DNA of 64,000 nt from Allolobophora icterica (taxonomy: Eukaryota; Annelida; Clitellata; Crassiclitellata; Lumbricidae): contig OY744609.1 in the NCBI GenBank assembly GCA_963556255.1, forward strand, positions 13,980,290 through 14,044,289, in the 5' to 3' direction. Both the position numbers and the translations under genes were made by a program. Each line of letters begins with the position of its first letter. The first letter of the stretch is position 1. The notes under the pieces are model-generated. The model was not told the DNA's origin. It saw only the letters and a list, made by a program, of their open reading frames with translations, and made no database searches. This document shows, in pieces, positions 11,700 to 22,880 of this stretch.

Positions 11700-12570
11700 C
11701 ACATTCTTCAGCAAAATGCTTAATTAACAGTAGAACGGAACAGAAATGTGGCCAAATATCTCACGAAAGAAATGTTACGCACCTCTCATTGGCTGCTTCG
11801 AACTAATTAATATTCATGACCAATGACGTCACTGTTTACAAATCGCAATACTCTTAACGGACGTTCGATTCAAACTTTATGCAACGAAAATTTCAGTATA
11901 CCGTAAAGGACTGTTCTTAAAATAATTTACCTATGTCGCTAAAACGCTAAAAACGAAAGAGCTTAACGGATTTAAACTGGCCAGTAATATAACGAAGTGA
12001 CGAATTTGTGTAGACGCTGAAACGTATTTGTTATGATACGCTACTATGAGCCATCTAGCGATAGACTAAATTATTCAGCAGCAACTTCACAGCAGAGCTT
12101 CTATCGCACACTGGAAAATACTTTGCCTGTACAATTGGAAAACACATTTTCAAATTTTTCTTACCGTCGTACGACGGGCAAAGATCTAGTGCATAGTACA
12201 GTATTACCGTTCACTGGAAAATTTTGTCTCTTTGTCGAGGACTCCGTCCCAACCAGTTTTGAGGCTTTACATCGTTTCATTTACACTCAATTTACACTCT
12301 AGTGCGGCGCCTTGCATGGCTGCCAAACCGTGTGTTAATTAAGATCTTGATTGTACTTTCAAGTTTCAATGTAATCTTACTGCGTCTGTCGGTTTGAAAT
12401 TATAAAGAATATAATATAGAATATATAATTATATAATCAATGACTACGCTGTTAATAAGCTGTTAATAAGCTGGTTCCCGCGACTTCACTTTTTTGGGCG
12501 CTGTAGAAATCTCGAGATTACGATTACGCTTACGATGCTAAACGCTGATTTCTCGTTCTTGCGACACTAC
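11700..12570. other. Intergenic, no gene recognised
   Basis: AT-rich sequence without a convincing coding region. A SINE 3'-like remnant (GGCGCCTTGCATGGCTGCC) lies near 12305. Confidence 0.4.
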
Positions 12571-12910
12571 AGTGACGAGGCATTCTTCAAATTCGGTAAA
12601 ACCAAATTCTTTAAAAGTCAGCCCAACGGATTTTCGTGTATGCCAAAAGGGTGATCGACCATGAGATAGAAACCAAACGTTCAACACTTCGATTATTAAT
12701 ATTCACAAGTTCTAAGAAATTCTAAGAATAGGGCCTACGTGACATGATTAAAAATCTCACTATTTAACATTAAATTTGAAATGATATTCGAAATTTCAGA
12801 CAGCGAAATAAAAAAATAAATCAAACTCGTTCTACCTGAAACTATGGATGAGATGTGTGACGTCACAATCGTTAATTTAGTCAGCATTACGGCCTGTTAG
12901 TCTAGGCAAT
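12570..12910. repeat. Segmental duplicate of 2750-3080
   Basis: See matching blocks at 2750-3080. Includes TGTGACGTCACA. It carries TAGGGCCTA at 12728 where the other copy reads GCGTAACG, a less clear case of the small-insertion pattern. Confidence 0.75.
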
Positions 12911-13597
12911 TTACAGTTAGACCTGGGTAAAATTGTTTCAGAAGCTTTTAAAACGGTTTCCTGCTCGGAAACCACTGCTGAATAACATATCCAAAATCGG
13001 ACAAAATCGGGCCACGGGAACACACCAAAAATGAATTTCAAAATGGCGGATTGGCTATTTCCTAAGAAATACCAATAAAACTAATTTACACTTGAATCCT
13101 GTACTTGGCTTGTGGAACGGTTTGCAAAATGATGTTGGGGAATATATTCGTTTATTCAAAAACCAAATGACAGATCGCATTAGGGTAAATCGAAAAGTAA
13201 AGTAAAAAAACAATATCAAAGAATAATAAATGAAGTTAACAATTAAACAAGATACAAGAAATAAAATTTCTATTATCTTAAGCAGGAAGTGACAGTTATA
13301 GGCCGAAGATCATAAGGTAATACAGTTGTTGTTGAGGGGGGGGGGAGTAGTGAATATAGAACATGAAAGGGGTTGAGTTTAATACAGCGAAAAAGTTTTA
13401 AATCGAAGGACAATCTTGGTTTAGGAAACCCAACAGCTTCACTTTCTGAATAAGGTGATCAATTTTGGCTCGATCTACGGACGAGTCGAGCCCTCACCAT
13501 ATCTCACTTCCACTAAGTCAGTGGGTCCCTAGACAAGAAATATCAGCGAAGTGCTTGTCGATCACGTTGCCACGAATGACGCTATGGCCAAATCTAA

Positions 13598-13935
13598 TGA
13601 GGGGGGGGCCGTAGAGTAATGGATAACACACTGGCGTGAAGTGCAGAAGGTACCAAGGTCGAATCCCATAGCTCTCCATAAGGTTAACTCAGCCTTCTAC
13701 TCGCTAGATGGCGGCGGTAGTTAAGTGAGTGTTAGGCCGTGATTGGCGCCCTGCGTGTCTGCCGTTAAAAACAGTTGTATTCGACTCCTGTAAAACTGTT
13801 ATCATGTGCTTCTACTGTATACATGTATGTAAGGCGCTCTGCGTGGCTGCCGTTTCTACTATATGTATGTTCACTGTACAACGCAGTGCGCTTGCAGGCG
13901 CTTAATTAAAGGACAGATTATTATTATAAAAAATA
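13598..13935 (+). mobile_element. tRNA-derived SINE, copy 1
   Basis: A tRNA-like head with an A-box-like TAGAGTAATGGATAACAC (from 13612) and a B box GGTCGAATCCC (13657-13667), a body with GGCGCCCTGCGTGTCTGCC-type motifs, and a tail GCGCTTAATTAAAGGACAGA followed by an (ATT)n-like end. A second copy at 26510-26760 shares head, GCGCAGTGCG-TTGCAGGCGC and tail. Pol III promoter boxes plus dispersed copies identify a SINE. Confidence 0.85.
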
Positions 13936-14229
13936 ATAATATGGCCGCCGTCGACCATATTGGAAAATTCACCTTTTTGTTTTTTTTAGAGTATATGCAC
14001 GTGTAATTCCTCTAATTTTACTGATTTCGGTATGTAGAATTCTTTTCTGAGATTTTTTCGCGGTCATCTTCACCTTGAAAGTTCATGGTCAAGGTCATTC
14101 TGATTCATCAATGACGCCATCAAGCAAACTTATGTAAATTTTTATGTGTTGCTGTTCTTCACTGTGAATATACACAAAAATTGAGTTTGTCATTATTACT
14201 TTAGGAGAGTCTGTTGCTATTGTTATTGT

Positions 14230-14612
14230 GGGGGACCTGAGCTGGTCGCTTCAGTGGGAGATATTCTGGAATCACAAGGACAAAGCTGTATATCCAGTGC
14301 TGGCACAGTTGCAGGTGGGCTACTGCAAATTACACTGGCTTAAAACAATGTTGCCCTGAACAGTTTGAATCCCTGATTGGAGAAGTGGATGAGTTGCATC
14401 AGGACTTCCGGGAATTTCATAAGGAGTGCGAGGCCAAGTCTGAGCTCTGCCAATTCTGTTGAGTTTGGCTGCAGTTGGTCGCCGTCATCAACAACGTTGT
14501 AGTACCCGAGAGAGAAGAAACTGGTGCCCGCGCCCTTAGCTTTCAAGTAGCGATTTGGAAATTTTTTTGCGCTAACGAGTATATGAAAAAGTTTACAGAG
14601 GTATCTGATCAT
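14230..14612 (+). pseudogene. Degenerate ORF fragment, transposon-related?
   Basis: The plus-strand reading CPEQFESLIGEVDELHQDFR then EFHKECEAKSELCQF, followed after a stop by LQLVAVINNVVVPEREETGA, is clearly protein-like and resembles repeated uncharacterised proteins common in invertebrate genomes. Stops and frame changes show it is dead. Element B inserted immediately to its right. Family assignment is uncertain. Confidence 0.4.
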
Positions 14613-14623
14613 CTGTTTAAAGC

Positions 14624-15394
14624 GGTTCTAGGAGAATTCGTCGCAGGACAATTCGGCGCGGACAATTCGGCGCGGTTAATCAAAATATAAAATTGAAACT
14701 GCTTCATTAAGCCACCATAGAAATAAGCAGCGATATTAAAAGTGAAATATGATAGTAGATTGTCGAGTTCACTATGATATTTAATATTGAGTTTTAATTG
14801 AATATAGATTCTCTAATATGAAATCCAAAAGTTAATAATCTAATACAACTTAATGTTAATACAAAAAAACAATTTGGATAATCCTGTCCGAAATTGTATG
14901 AATACAGACACTCCAATATGTAATCTAAAAATTACTAATCTAACACAACTAAATGTTAATCCCAAAAAATGGATGAATAATCCGCTAGCCTGTCCGAAAT
15001 TGTTTCAATGTCACTAAATCGTTACAATGGGTTAATTTGTTAATCCACTTGATTTATGTTGTGACTGCATCTCCGTAAGTATTCGATTGATGTTCGATTT
15101 TCGTAATCTAGCACAACAGTGTGCAATCGACGATCCAGATCTCGATATTTCTTCTTCTTCAGAGGGGTTCTTCACCTGCAACCATCCGCTCAACCTCAGA
15201 TATGCGATATACCCCAATAAATCGACGATAGCTGATCACCTCGAATTGATTAATTATATAAATTTTCCGCGATAACATTTTGTATAATATAAATTTCCCG
15301 CGACGAAATGTCCCGCGCCGAATTGTCCCGCGCCGAATTGTCCTGCGCCGAATTGTCCGCGCCGAATTGTCCTGCGACGAATTGTCCGGTCACC
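14624..15394. mobile_element. Fold-back, Mutator-like non-autonomous element B
   Basis: Perfect 9-bp target duplication GTTTAAAGC (14615-14623 and 15395-15403). Inverted arms consist of GGCGCGGACAATTC-type units on the left and GCGCCGAATTGTCC-type units on the right, the right arm longer (15297-15394). The left end GGTTCTAGG matches the end of element A, so both belong to one family. The interior is AT-rich with no transposase. Confidence 0.85.
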
Positions 15395-15409
15395 GTTTAA
15401 AGCACTATG

Positions 15410-15870
15410 CCTACATATACATCATGCAGTCGGATCAATCCTCTTTATGGCCAATCCATCTTACACATCACACGGCCATTTTGATACAAATATAAAGATG
15501 ACAGCGATTAGTCCTATACCAAAGTATATTTATTGTGGTCTATACTTTAACCGAGCAAATTATGGCTAAACAGTCAGCAAACTTCGCCAGTTACAATGCA
15601 ATCAATCCAGTCATGTTCTGCCTCGTACTATTTGCCCTTCTGCTAGTTCCTGAATTTCAGTAATCGTAACAAATGTGACAACGCTGACCACTGGCTATCA
15701 GCTCACCTCGTCACCAACCCAGCCACCTGTCTTAATGTTCTGTTCGTGCAACTCAGCCTAAGCAACAAAAACTTAAAGCTTACAACTTCTGAACAATAAG
15801 TTGCTGAGTTGAGCCTGCGTGCGGTGGGTAACATGCAGTCTATAGCACCCGGTACGAATGCAAAGGACAT
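15410..15870. repeat. Duplicated downstream flank of GT61 copy 2
   Basis: Matches 8690-9080 downstream of copy 1: the CCAATC-TCTTACACATCACA block, TTATTGTGGTC, AGCAAATTATGGCTAAAC, ACTTCGCCAGTTACAATGCA and CCTGAATTTCAGTA. It shows that the duplication units extend at least 350 bp past the stop codon. Confidence 0.8.
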
Positions 15871-15874
15871 TTCC

Positions 15875-17554
15875 CTATAAAGTTACATGGGACGAAGTGT
15901 TACTGAAAGTTGTCCCGTTCCACAAATTTAAATAGGCCATTACTGTGTTATTGATAACGGAAGGATCGATCATGACCATCCCTACTACTCCAGCACCTGC
16001 TGCAAAACTGCACCCGCCGGTTGACGGGATTCCGTGCCATCGGTGTCCGAGAACCTGAGCGGTTCTCTGGAAAAAGAGATTCGTGTGTGGACGATTGCAA
16101 ACCCCTTCGATGACGAACGTTCCAGGTTCGGAGAAGACGAGGTTAGCCAAGCCAGCACCATGAGGTGCGACAACCATGACAGCCGCATTGAACATACGCA
16201 TCATGTTAACAAGGGAGGACGGTGGATTATCCTTAAATACTTCGTAGCTCAGATTATACTCCTTCGCCGCCATTTCTACGACTCTTTCGATCTCGGATTG
16301 ATTGCTGAAGAAACGATGGTTTGTCCTTCGGATGAAGACAACCTTGTTTCGTGTGTTGTGTGGGAAGTTTTTCTTGAGGTATTGTCGGTAATGTAGAGAC
16401 AGAACTTGGGTCTCGAGAAAATGTGGAAAACAGCATGTAGTTGCTCTAGGTAAATAGATGATTTCCGCCCGACACCAACCACTTATTATACGATTTCTCT
16501 TAATTCCCAACACCGTTAATAGTTCAACCATTCGGCCATAGTTAACTGGTGTTAGAATCTTTATCGTTGGATTGCGAACTAGAAATTGAAGAAATAATGC
16601 AATTCTTGGTGTCACTTCTGCCAGCCGATGGTAGTTAAGATTACCGTAAGGCTGAGCAATGACGAACACCTCATCGTAAAGAGGGATTTTGTCAATATTT
16701 TTGGGAGGATTTTTTTTCGCATCTGGATAACACGCATACGGAACGATCTTTGCATTCCGAATGAACACATCACCGGCATCACTTGCGGTACCAGATCTAA
16801 TTATGTACAAAGAGTGAAGAATTTGAGGCAGTTGAGTAAAAAATTGATCCGGGAATGCGGACGGAAAATAATAACCTTTGTAGGGAGGCTTTGCGTTTAG
16901 TGCGAGCAGAGATAGCGACCTCGGGGTGGCTCCACGCGTCGTGTTTCGATTACACGTCCAGTTATTAATGACGTCAAAACTGAATTCCACTTTTCCCGGA
17001 GTCTCGATCCATGCACAAAGCGGATCAGTGGCGGTCGATTCGTAATACTCTCTAATAAGCAGGTTTGAATATTCGGTCAACGAACTCCATTCCTCGTCTC
17101 TTTGTTGAGGACTGCGTAGCCAAGGTAGAATGACGGTCGTTACCTGCGAGTAATTGGACAACTCCTGTAAGAAACTTTCGTTCCACTCAGCTAACAATTG
17201 TAATTGATCAGGTGCTCTTATATTCCAGTCACTAGTGTTCTTAATTGGCATAAACCGTTGAATTCTTAAGCATTCAAGCGCAGCGTTTAAAATTTGAATG
17301 CGCTCGAGTAAATGTCCACACGCTTGAAGGACAAGGGCCGAAAATGGTGGTGTTGTTGCTTTAAAAGTTGGTTCGGCGCGTTGACATCTCGAAATACTCA
17401 ACGCTGTCTGTTCTCCGCCTTCACTCCATATATTAACGTGAAAATGTATTAGAGACACGTCGAAAATATTCAACAAGGTGAGAGCTGTAAAGGTTACTGT
17501 GAAGAACAGAAAGATGATTCCGCGTTTCGTGACCAAACCTTGGACAAGTTGCAT
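15875..17554 (-). CDS. GT61 (DUF563) glycosyltransferase, copy 2
   Basis: Complete intronless 559-aa ORF. Expected role: a Golgi/ER-lumen glycosyltransferase of family GT61, the family that includes EOGT and POMGNT2 in animals and xylan arabinosyl/xylosyltransferases in plants. Residues 12-31 (GIIFLFFTVTFTALTLLNIF) form a signal anchor. Stem and catalytic domain carry N-glycosylation sites such as N106, N125, N133 and N198. Family marks are Y308-H309-R310 in the hHRLAE block, KVVFIRRT at 404-411 and APHGAG at 463-468 followed by SEPGTFVIE. The C terminus reads through to SSHVTL, longer than copies 3 to 5 that stop after SS. Upstream and gene sequence is closest to copy 5. The acceptor is unknown. 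Confidence 0.9.
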   Translation of the reverse strand: MQLVQGLVTKRGIIFLFFTVTFTALTLLNIFDVSLIHFHVNIWSEGGEQTALSISRCQRAEPTFKATTPPFSALVLQACGHLLERIQILNAALECLRIQRFMPIKNTSDWNIRAPDQLQLLAEWNESFLQELSNYSQVTTVILPWLRSPQQRDEEWSSLTEYSNLLIREYYESTATDPLCAWIETPGKVEFSFDVINNWTCNRNTTRGATPRSLSLLALNAKPPYKGYYFPSAFPDQFFTQLPQILHSLYIIRSGTASDAGDVFIRNAKIVPYACYPDAKKNPPKNIDKIPLYDEVFVIAQPYGNLNYHRLAEVTPRIALFLQFLVRNPTIKILTPVNYGRMVELLTVLGIKRNRIISGWCRAEIIYLPRATTCCFPHFLETQVLSLHYRQYLKKNFPHNTRNKVVFIRRTNHRFFSNQSEIERVVEMAAKEYNLSYEVFKDNPPSSLVNMMRMFNAAVMVVAPHGAGLANLVFSEPGTFVIEGVCNRPHTNLFFQRTAQVLGHRWHGIPSTGGCSFAAGAGVVGMVMIDPSVINNTVMAYLNLWNGTTFSNTSSHVTL

Positions 17555-17734
17555 GTTGGGCTGGAAATTATTGTATTAATTCATTTCCAAAGTTATTCAC
17601 GCGGAACTGAAATTGAAAACATACAAATTACTGATTTTAGAGGAAAGGACGATTGAGAATTAAGACAAAATTATAGACCCCTAAATATGCTGATAAATTT
17701 ACCATCTCAAACGCAGGGACATCGATTCGACTAC

Positions 17735-17940
17735 TTCACTAACTCGACTCTGCTTGGTCACCTGCACTGGCTTCCTGTAGAACTCTGAATAATTTTTATG
17801 CTGGCCTGTCTGACCTACAACCAGTGGCTGCTCTACAGAGGGCTGGGGAGAGGGGCATATGTTCCATCAACTGAGCTTGGTGTCCCCACGGTGGCTCCCA
17901 AGTTTAGTGCGATCTATGATGGAATATGGTAGGCCTATGT
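17735..17940 (+). pseudogene. LINE RT C-terminal fragment in upstream flank of copy 2
   Basis: Reads LLGHLHWLPVELRIIFMLAC then LTYNQW, the HLHWLPV block of CR1/L2-type LINE proteins. The same fragment lies upstream of copy 5 at 54300-54460, so it was there before the two copies separated. Confidence 0.7.
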
Positions 17941-18254
17941 AATTTTGGTATTTTCACAGGTATGACTTACTTGTACCATCGGTTGCTGCCTTGTGTATTA
18001 GACACCGGCGCAATAGAAGTAACTAATTACAATTACAATTAAACATGATGCATGATGAAATGCGATGTTATTTATTCGTGGTATTTTCACAGAAACGACC
18101 TACTTATTTGCTTTTAGTCTTAATTATTTTCTTGACGTAGAAACTACTTCCGGGCATTCTTTCTCTTACGAGATTGGTCTGCATGTGATCGAATTTCACA
18201 CTTTGGTCAAGTTGCTGCAAGATGACCGATGTTCGGGAATTGTTTAATCATTAT

Positions 18255-18500
18255 TATTAAGGAGCTTTTATATAGCGCCCCTTCAAGGTGATCCACTCAG
18301 GAGCGCTCCTAGTCCAACCACGGCTAAAGGGAGTAGATTTCAAGTTTGTAAGAAACAAGGTAGAGCGAGTCATATGGACCAGGCGAAGTGCTACAGGAAG
18401 GCCATTCTAGGTTGCGGGGCCATCGATCGAAAAAGAACGGCGCTGAATAATGGCTGTCCGCGCGCGGGGGACCAAGAGCTCGATTAATAGTCCTTAATGA
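18255..18500 (-). pseudogene. CR1-like LINE 3' end fragment
   Basis: The plus strand shows the LINE 3' UTR motif TTATATAGCGCCCCTTCAAG and, reading minus, GPATWNGLPVALRLVHMTRS, the ORF2 C terminus. It interrupts the segment shared between 17985-18790 and 54515-54840. Confidence 0.7.
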
Positions 18501-18841
18501 TCGATAGGCCTACACTAGCAGGCACTCAAAATGAAATCTTGGTAATACTGGCAGATAAAGTCAGGGATCAGATAACATAATAGGTTAAGGATTCCATGTG
18601 TTCTTCTATCGCTGTTGGTGAAACAAAAGATGTTAGTAGATATCTTGTGTTATACGATTTGTACGTGGTACCCTCCAAGTGGACTATTCCTCTTGGAATC
18701 CAAGGCAGATATGCCAACGACACGTCAGCTATTGATCGTTCGAGTCACCGAAGGAACCCTGCAGTGACCCGATGGAAGCAGCACTAGTCCGTAGTCCGAG
18801 ATCACATCACGTGGATCAATGCGAAAATTTTCAACCCATTT

Positions 18842-19151
18842 CCTCTAAGAAGATTGATTTCCAGCGTGCCACTATGGACATGATCACAGCGTTCTCGACG
18901 TGGATCATACTAAAAGACGACAGTACGTAGTTAAAGCGTATAGAGTATCAAGATATTCTGACCTTTTCAGAGTGGATATAGAAATCACTTCCAATGACCA
19001 AATGGCAATGATCCAGTACTTGCAACCTGCAGACATCACGGAGCTCGTAGATCTCACCGAACCCGGCCTACAAACATTCACTTTAAAGCATAGGCATGAA
19101 GTTGTCCCTGTCGTAGTTTGGAGACAGTCCTTCAAATGCGGCAGGCTGTAG
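18842..19151 (+). CDS. Unrecognised short ORF
   Basis: The ORF starting at 18900 (83 aa) can be extended upstream in a neighbouring frame. Residues such as LFRVDIEITSNDQMAMIQYL and HEVVPVVVWRQSFKCGRL look protein-like and of mixed composition, unlike random AT-rich translation. I recognise no family and see no splice signals, so it could equally be a relic exon. Confidence 0.2.
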
Positions 19152-19154
19152 CAT

Positions 19155-19460
19155 CTTCATACATACTTCATGTAACAGCTATACCACCATGATTTGGAGT
19201 AGAAGGATGGACACCATCAACCATCGAGTAATCCCCGGGCGCAGCCAGTCGCTGAAAGTAGATAGGCCTATCTGAAAGTAGTTTTACGCATATATCCTGT
19301 AGCATAGGCATTGGCAACCTCATACATAATCATCCAACTTCATATAAGCAGCTATACAACCATGACTGGGACAAGAAGGAAAGACAGCATCAACCAACAA
19401 GTGATCATAGTCGCTGAAAGTAGATATCTGAAAATAGTTTACGCGTTATTCTTATCGATG
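19155..19460. repeat. Imperfect tandem duplication (about 140 bp)
   Basis: 19155-19290 and 19310-19445 share CATAC-ACTTCATAT/GTAA-CAGCTATAC, CAACCA-CGAGTGATC-like and GTCGCTGAAAGTAGATA blocks. The first copy has TAGGCCTA (19263-19270) inserted where the second reads GTAGATATCTG, a clean full/empty pair. Confidence 0.8.
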
Positions 19461-21490
19461 GGGTGTTTTCGTTGAATGACTTCATCCGCGCACTGGTAGG
19501 CCTACATGCAAACATAAGTCCAAACAGGATGGCTTCCCACTTCCCTTAAATATGAAACGACGAACAACAATCAGAAAGCGCTTAAGCACGAGAACATGTG
19601 TTTCAAGGGCCCGAACAGAATAAATTCGTAGAATTAAAATCTATATTTAGAAATGAATCACTAGAAACACTGTGGATAAAAGCCAGAATCCTCAACCTGA
19701 GAAGCCGACGATGAAAACCTCAGAAGACGCCACACCTATTAGTAGTAAAATCCGCTTATGATAATAACCGTAGGTTGATTAAATCCCTTAACTAACATCA
19801 GGAAGATACGGTAATGCTTGGACATTAAAATACAACTGGAGCCCAATAAACAAAAAGTTATTCATCAGCATAGCAGCCTACTTTCAGCAGCCTCAAGTAG
19901 TACAGACCTGAATTTGTCAAATATCGAAACATTAAACGTTGGTTCAAAGATCAAATAGATATGTAAGAACTTAATGCGCCTCTTACAAAAGTTCTGCTAA
20001 ATGGAATACACACAATACCGTGATCCCAGAGGATGTACCGATCGTGACGCGGTTAAGAGGATATCTAAGAGACACCATAAAGAAACGAGGTGTACTGTGA
20101 AGCGACGACGATGAGAGGTCGCGAGTAAGGCGTTGCTCCACGACCGCCTCATGATGGCTTCTCGAACGAGAAATTTCACGAGGCTACCGTTGAAGAGTTC
20201 CAGACGAAGTCCCAAGCTTAACATTGAAGACACTACACGCTTGGCGTCGATCTAGCGTTTACCTAGAACTTATCAATGCATATGTGAACGGACACTTGGA
20301 ATAATAAGACACGTCAACCACGAATCACTTCGCGAACTCAAGGCCCCTTTTCCGCCCGAAATGAAGCGTTACACGATATACACATACGAACCTTTCCAAT
20401 ATCCAGACGGCGTCCCAAGACTTGAAATCCAAGAACCTATAGGACTCTTATTTAGTTCGGCGCAATCTAGTGTTTACCGATAACTCATCGATCGGTGCGT
20501 CGTGTAGACACTTGGAATGAATATGACACCTGAACTTTGAACGTCCCTCTAGCGCGAATTTGCCTGCATCTCAAACCAAAGCGTAATCTGAACACCGTTC
20601 AACATGTCCAATATCTTTAGAACATTTAGCCTATACACCTACGGCCATAAATAAACGTTTATATAACTGGAAATAACTGAATGGACGCAGTTTCCGATGA
20701 AAAGAACACGCACATGAAGGCCTAAAAGAAAGTAATTCCAGGTGGCAGGATCCCCCACGGAAAAGGCACGACGCGTGCATTTTTAAATTGCGTGCAAAAG
20801 AGAACAAGTTCAATTCTATGTGCAGAACGAGCGAAGCAGCTTCAATCCGGTGGGTCTAATTTACACTCCACGCTGAATACGTTCAAGAACTCCATGGTAG
20901 CTTAAAGTAAACAAATCCAATTCAAAATAAAAACTGCTGAGTACAGGTATCTAAACTCTTTCTCTTACTCACTCAGAAAGCAATCATTACAAATCTGTAT
21001 ATAAATAAAAAAATTAAATAAAAACTGCTGAGTACAGGTAACTAAAGTCTACTAAGCTCTTTCTCTTACGTACTCATAAAGCAATCATTACAAATCTGTA
21101 ATTCCGAATAATCCATCCCTACATATACAGGCCTATCGGTTCAAAAATGTTAACTAATTAAGCCTACAACAAGTTCATGTGTACTGTGTAAGCCTACCCC
21201 ATAGTGACTTAAAGCACAGAAAACTGCAATGAAACGTAGAGCTGGTAATTAGTCAACTGGCATCTAGTGGTTAAATTCAGTCGGATCTGAGATCCGGAAG
21301 CTCTGATTTGATCCGTCATTTGAGTCGTCGGCCCCACCACCTAAACAATTATTTCCATCACGTAAAGGAGAGACCCGTCATCTAAAAGAGGATAAACAAC
21401 AGCTTAAGAGTGGTTCACCACCAAAAATTTGATGAGCGTCTATCGGCCTCACTATGCGCAGTCAAACTCGCAGGCGTCATAAAAACTATT
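19460..21490. other. Intergenic, no gene recognised
   Basis: No supported gene. A 90-100-bp imperfect tandem repeat occurs at 20935-21105 (AAAACTGCTGAGTACAGGTA repeated at about 20930 and 21022, each followed by CTCTTTCTCTTAC and GCAATCATTACAAATCTGT). Confidence 0.5.
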
Positions 21491-21494
21491 TGCT

Positions 21495-21765
21495 TATGCT
21501 GCGGATGATCAGTTAGAGCGTTTTTAATGGATGGTGAAGAGTTCGAGCAAATACGCGGGTTGAGTGTATTGCAGAGAGTCTGGAAACAGAATTTTGAAAT
21601 GTTCAGTATTTTTCCAATGGAGTAAATTAAGGATAAGGTGTGATACGGCGGTGTTTGGGTATCCTGGTGAATAACCGAGCAAATGAAATTTGGATATGTT
21701 GAAGACTCTTACATTAAGTGGATTCATGGTTCAGGAAGTGTGAATTGTAGTTGTCAAGCTTCAAG
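21495..21765 (-). pseudogene. L2-like LINE RT C-terminal fragment
   Basis: Minus-strand reading includes LILNLLHWKNTEHFKILFPD then SLQYTQPAYLLELFTIH, matching the LKSLHWLKIPERIHFKDLSL and YNSLQYSQPKYLRDLFTIQ blocks of the L2 copy at 40965-41338. Degenerate. Confidence 0.75.
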
Positions 21766-21769
21766 TGGA

Positions 21770-22700
21770 CAAGAAAATTAACGATTGCAGAGGCACTTTT
21801 AAACTCGATATTGGATTAAATATGGAGAAATATCACTGCATCAATAATACAATGGTCAATCATAGTCCATTCTGTCAAGAGCCACACGCCACTCCTACAC
21901 CCCGGAATAGTTCCTATGACAACGATGACCACTTAAACATTTCCTATCAGCTTATTTAGTCACCAATCACAGCTGCCTTTCGTATAGTTCTATTACAGAG
22001 TAACTTGATTAAGGTGTGTAAGTAATTATAGGACCCAGTTAAGTAAGTAGACCCATAGGCGCCTTAGAAGCTGTAGGAGTTCAGAATAGGATTCGTTGTT
22101 ATGACATAATACAGATTAACTGTATTCACCTGGTCAACTTTCACAGAGCGCCTAAGTTAAGCTACATCGAGAACTTCACATCACTGGACATTAGATAGCT
22201 GCGAAATAACAAATTATATAACAGCTGCGCATTCTAAGAACTTCTAGAAGGTAATCCCACCCATGTCACAAAAAGTCTTCCATAGGCCAAGAATAATTAG
22301 GTAGTCCAACCTATAACTCGTAATGTCAATCTAAGGATCCAAAGTAAAGTCATATAGGATTGCTGGACCAATCAGAAGTACACCTTTACCACAGACCTCA
22401 GAATAACTTAGATATGTAAGTTAGAGAGGCGGTCAGTAGAGTCAGCGGCCGGCAGAGTCAGTCAGGTCCTTCAGTGCTTCATACAGGAACGTCAGCAGCT
22501 TAGACTGCGCGTTCTGTGTTAGGCTGACATGTCTAGTGTTAAGCAGAAACTATAGGCGTTCCTCATCAGAATTTATATTAGTAGTTCTGATAGCCGTCGC
22601 ATTATCATCTGTGTAACTGAACAATTATCTGCTAGTGAACGCTGTAGTCGTACTGAGACATTCAGAAGAATGACAATAAAAAAGACTTGAACAGACAAAA
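21770..22700. other. Intergenic, no gene recognised
   Basis: No supported coding region. The last part (about 22690-22880) matches the downstream flanks of the other GT61 copies (AATAAGTCGCTGAGTTAA, GTGACTTAAGACGAAGTGTTT). Confidence 0.5.
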
Positions 22701-22880
22701 TCACCATCGTGATAGCTTTATTCACGCTATTCAGTTGAAATTATAGACAACTTAAAACATTACAACTAACTGCGAACAATAAGTCGCTGAGTTAAACCTT
22801 AACTAAGACCGCTGTACCTTGTTCCACTCTTGTATGCCTCTTGTACGCCTAAAGTAATGACAGTTTTATTAGAAAGTGAC

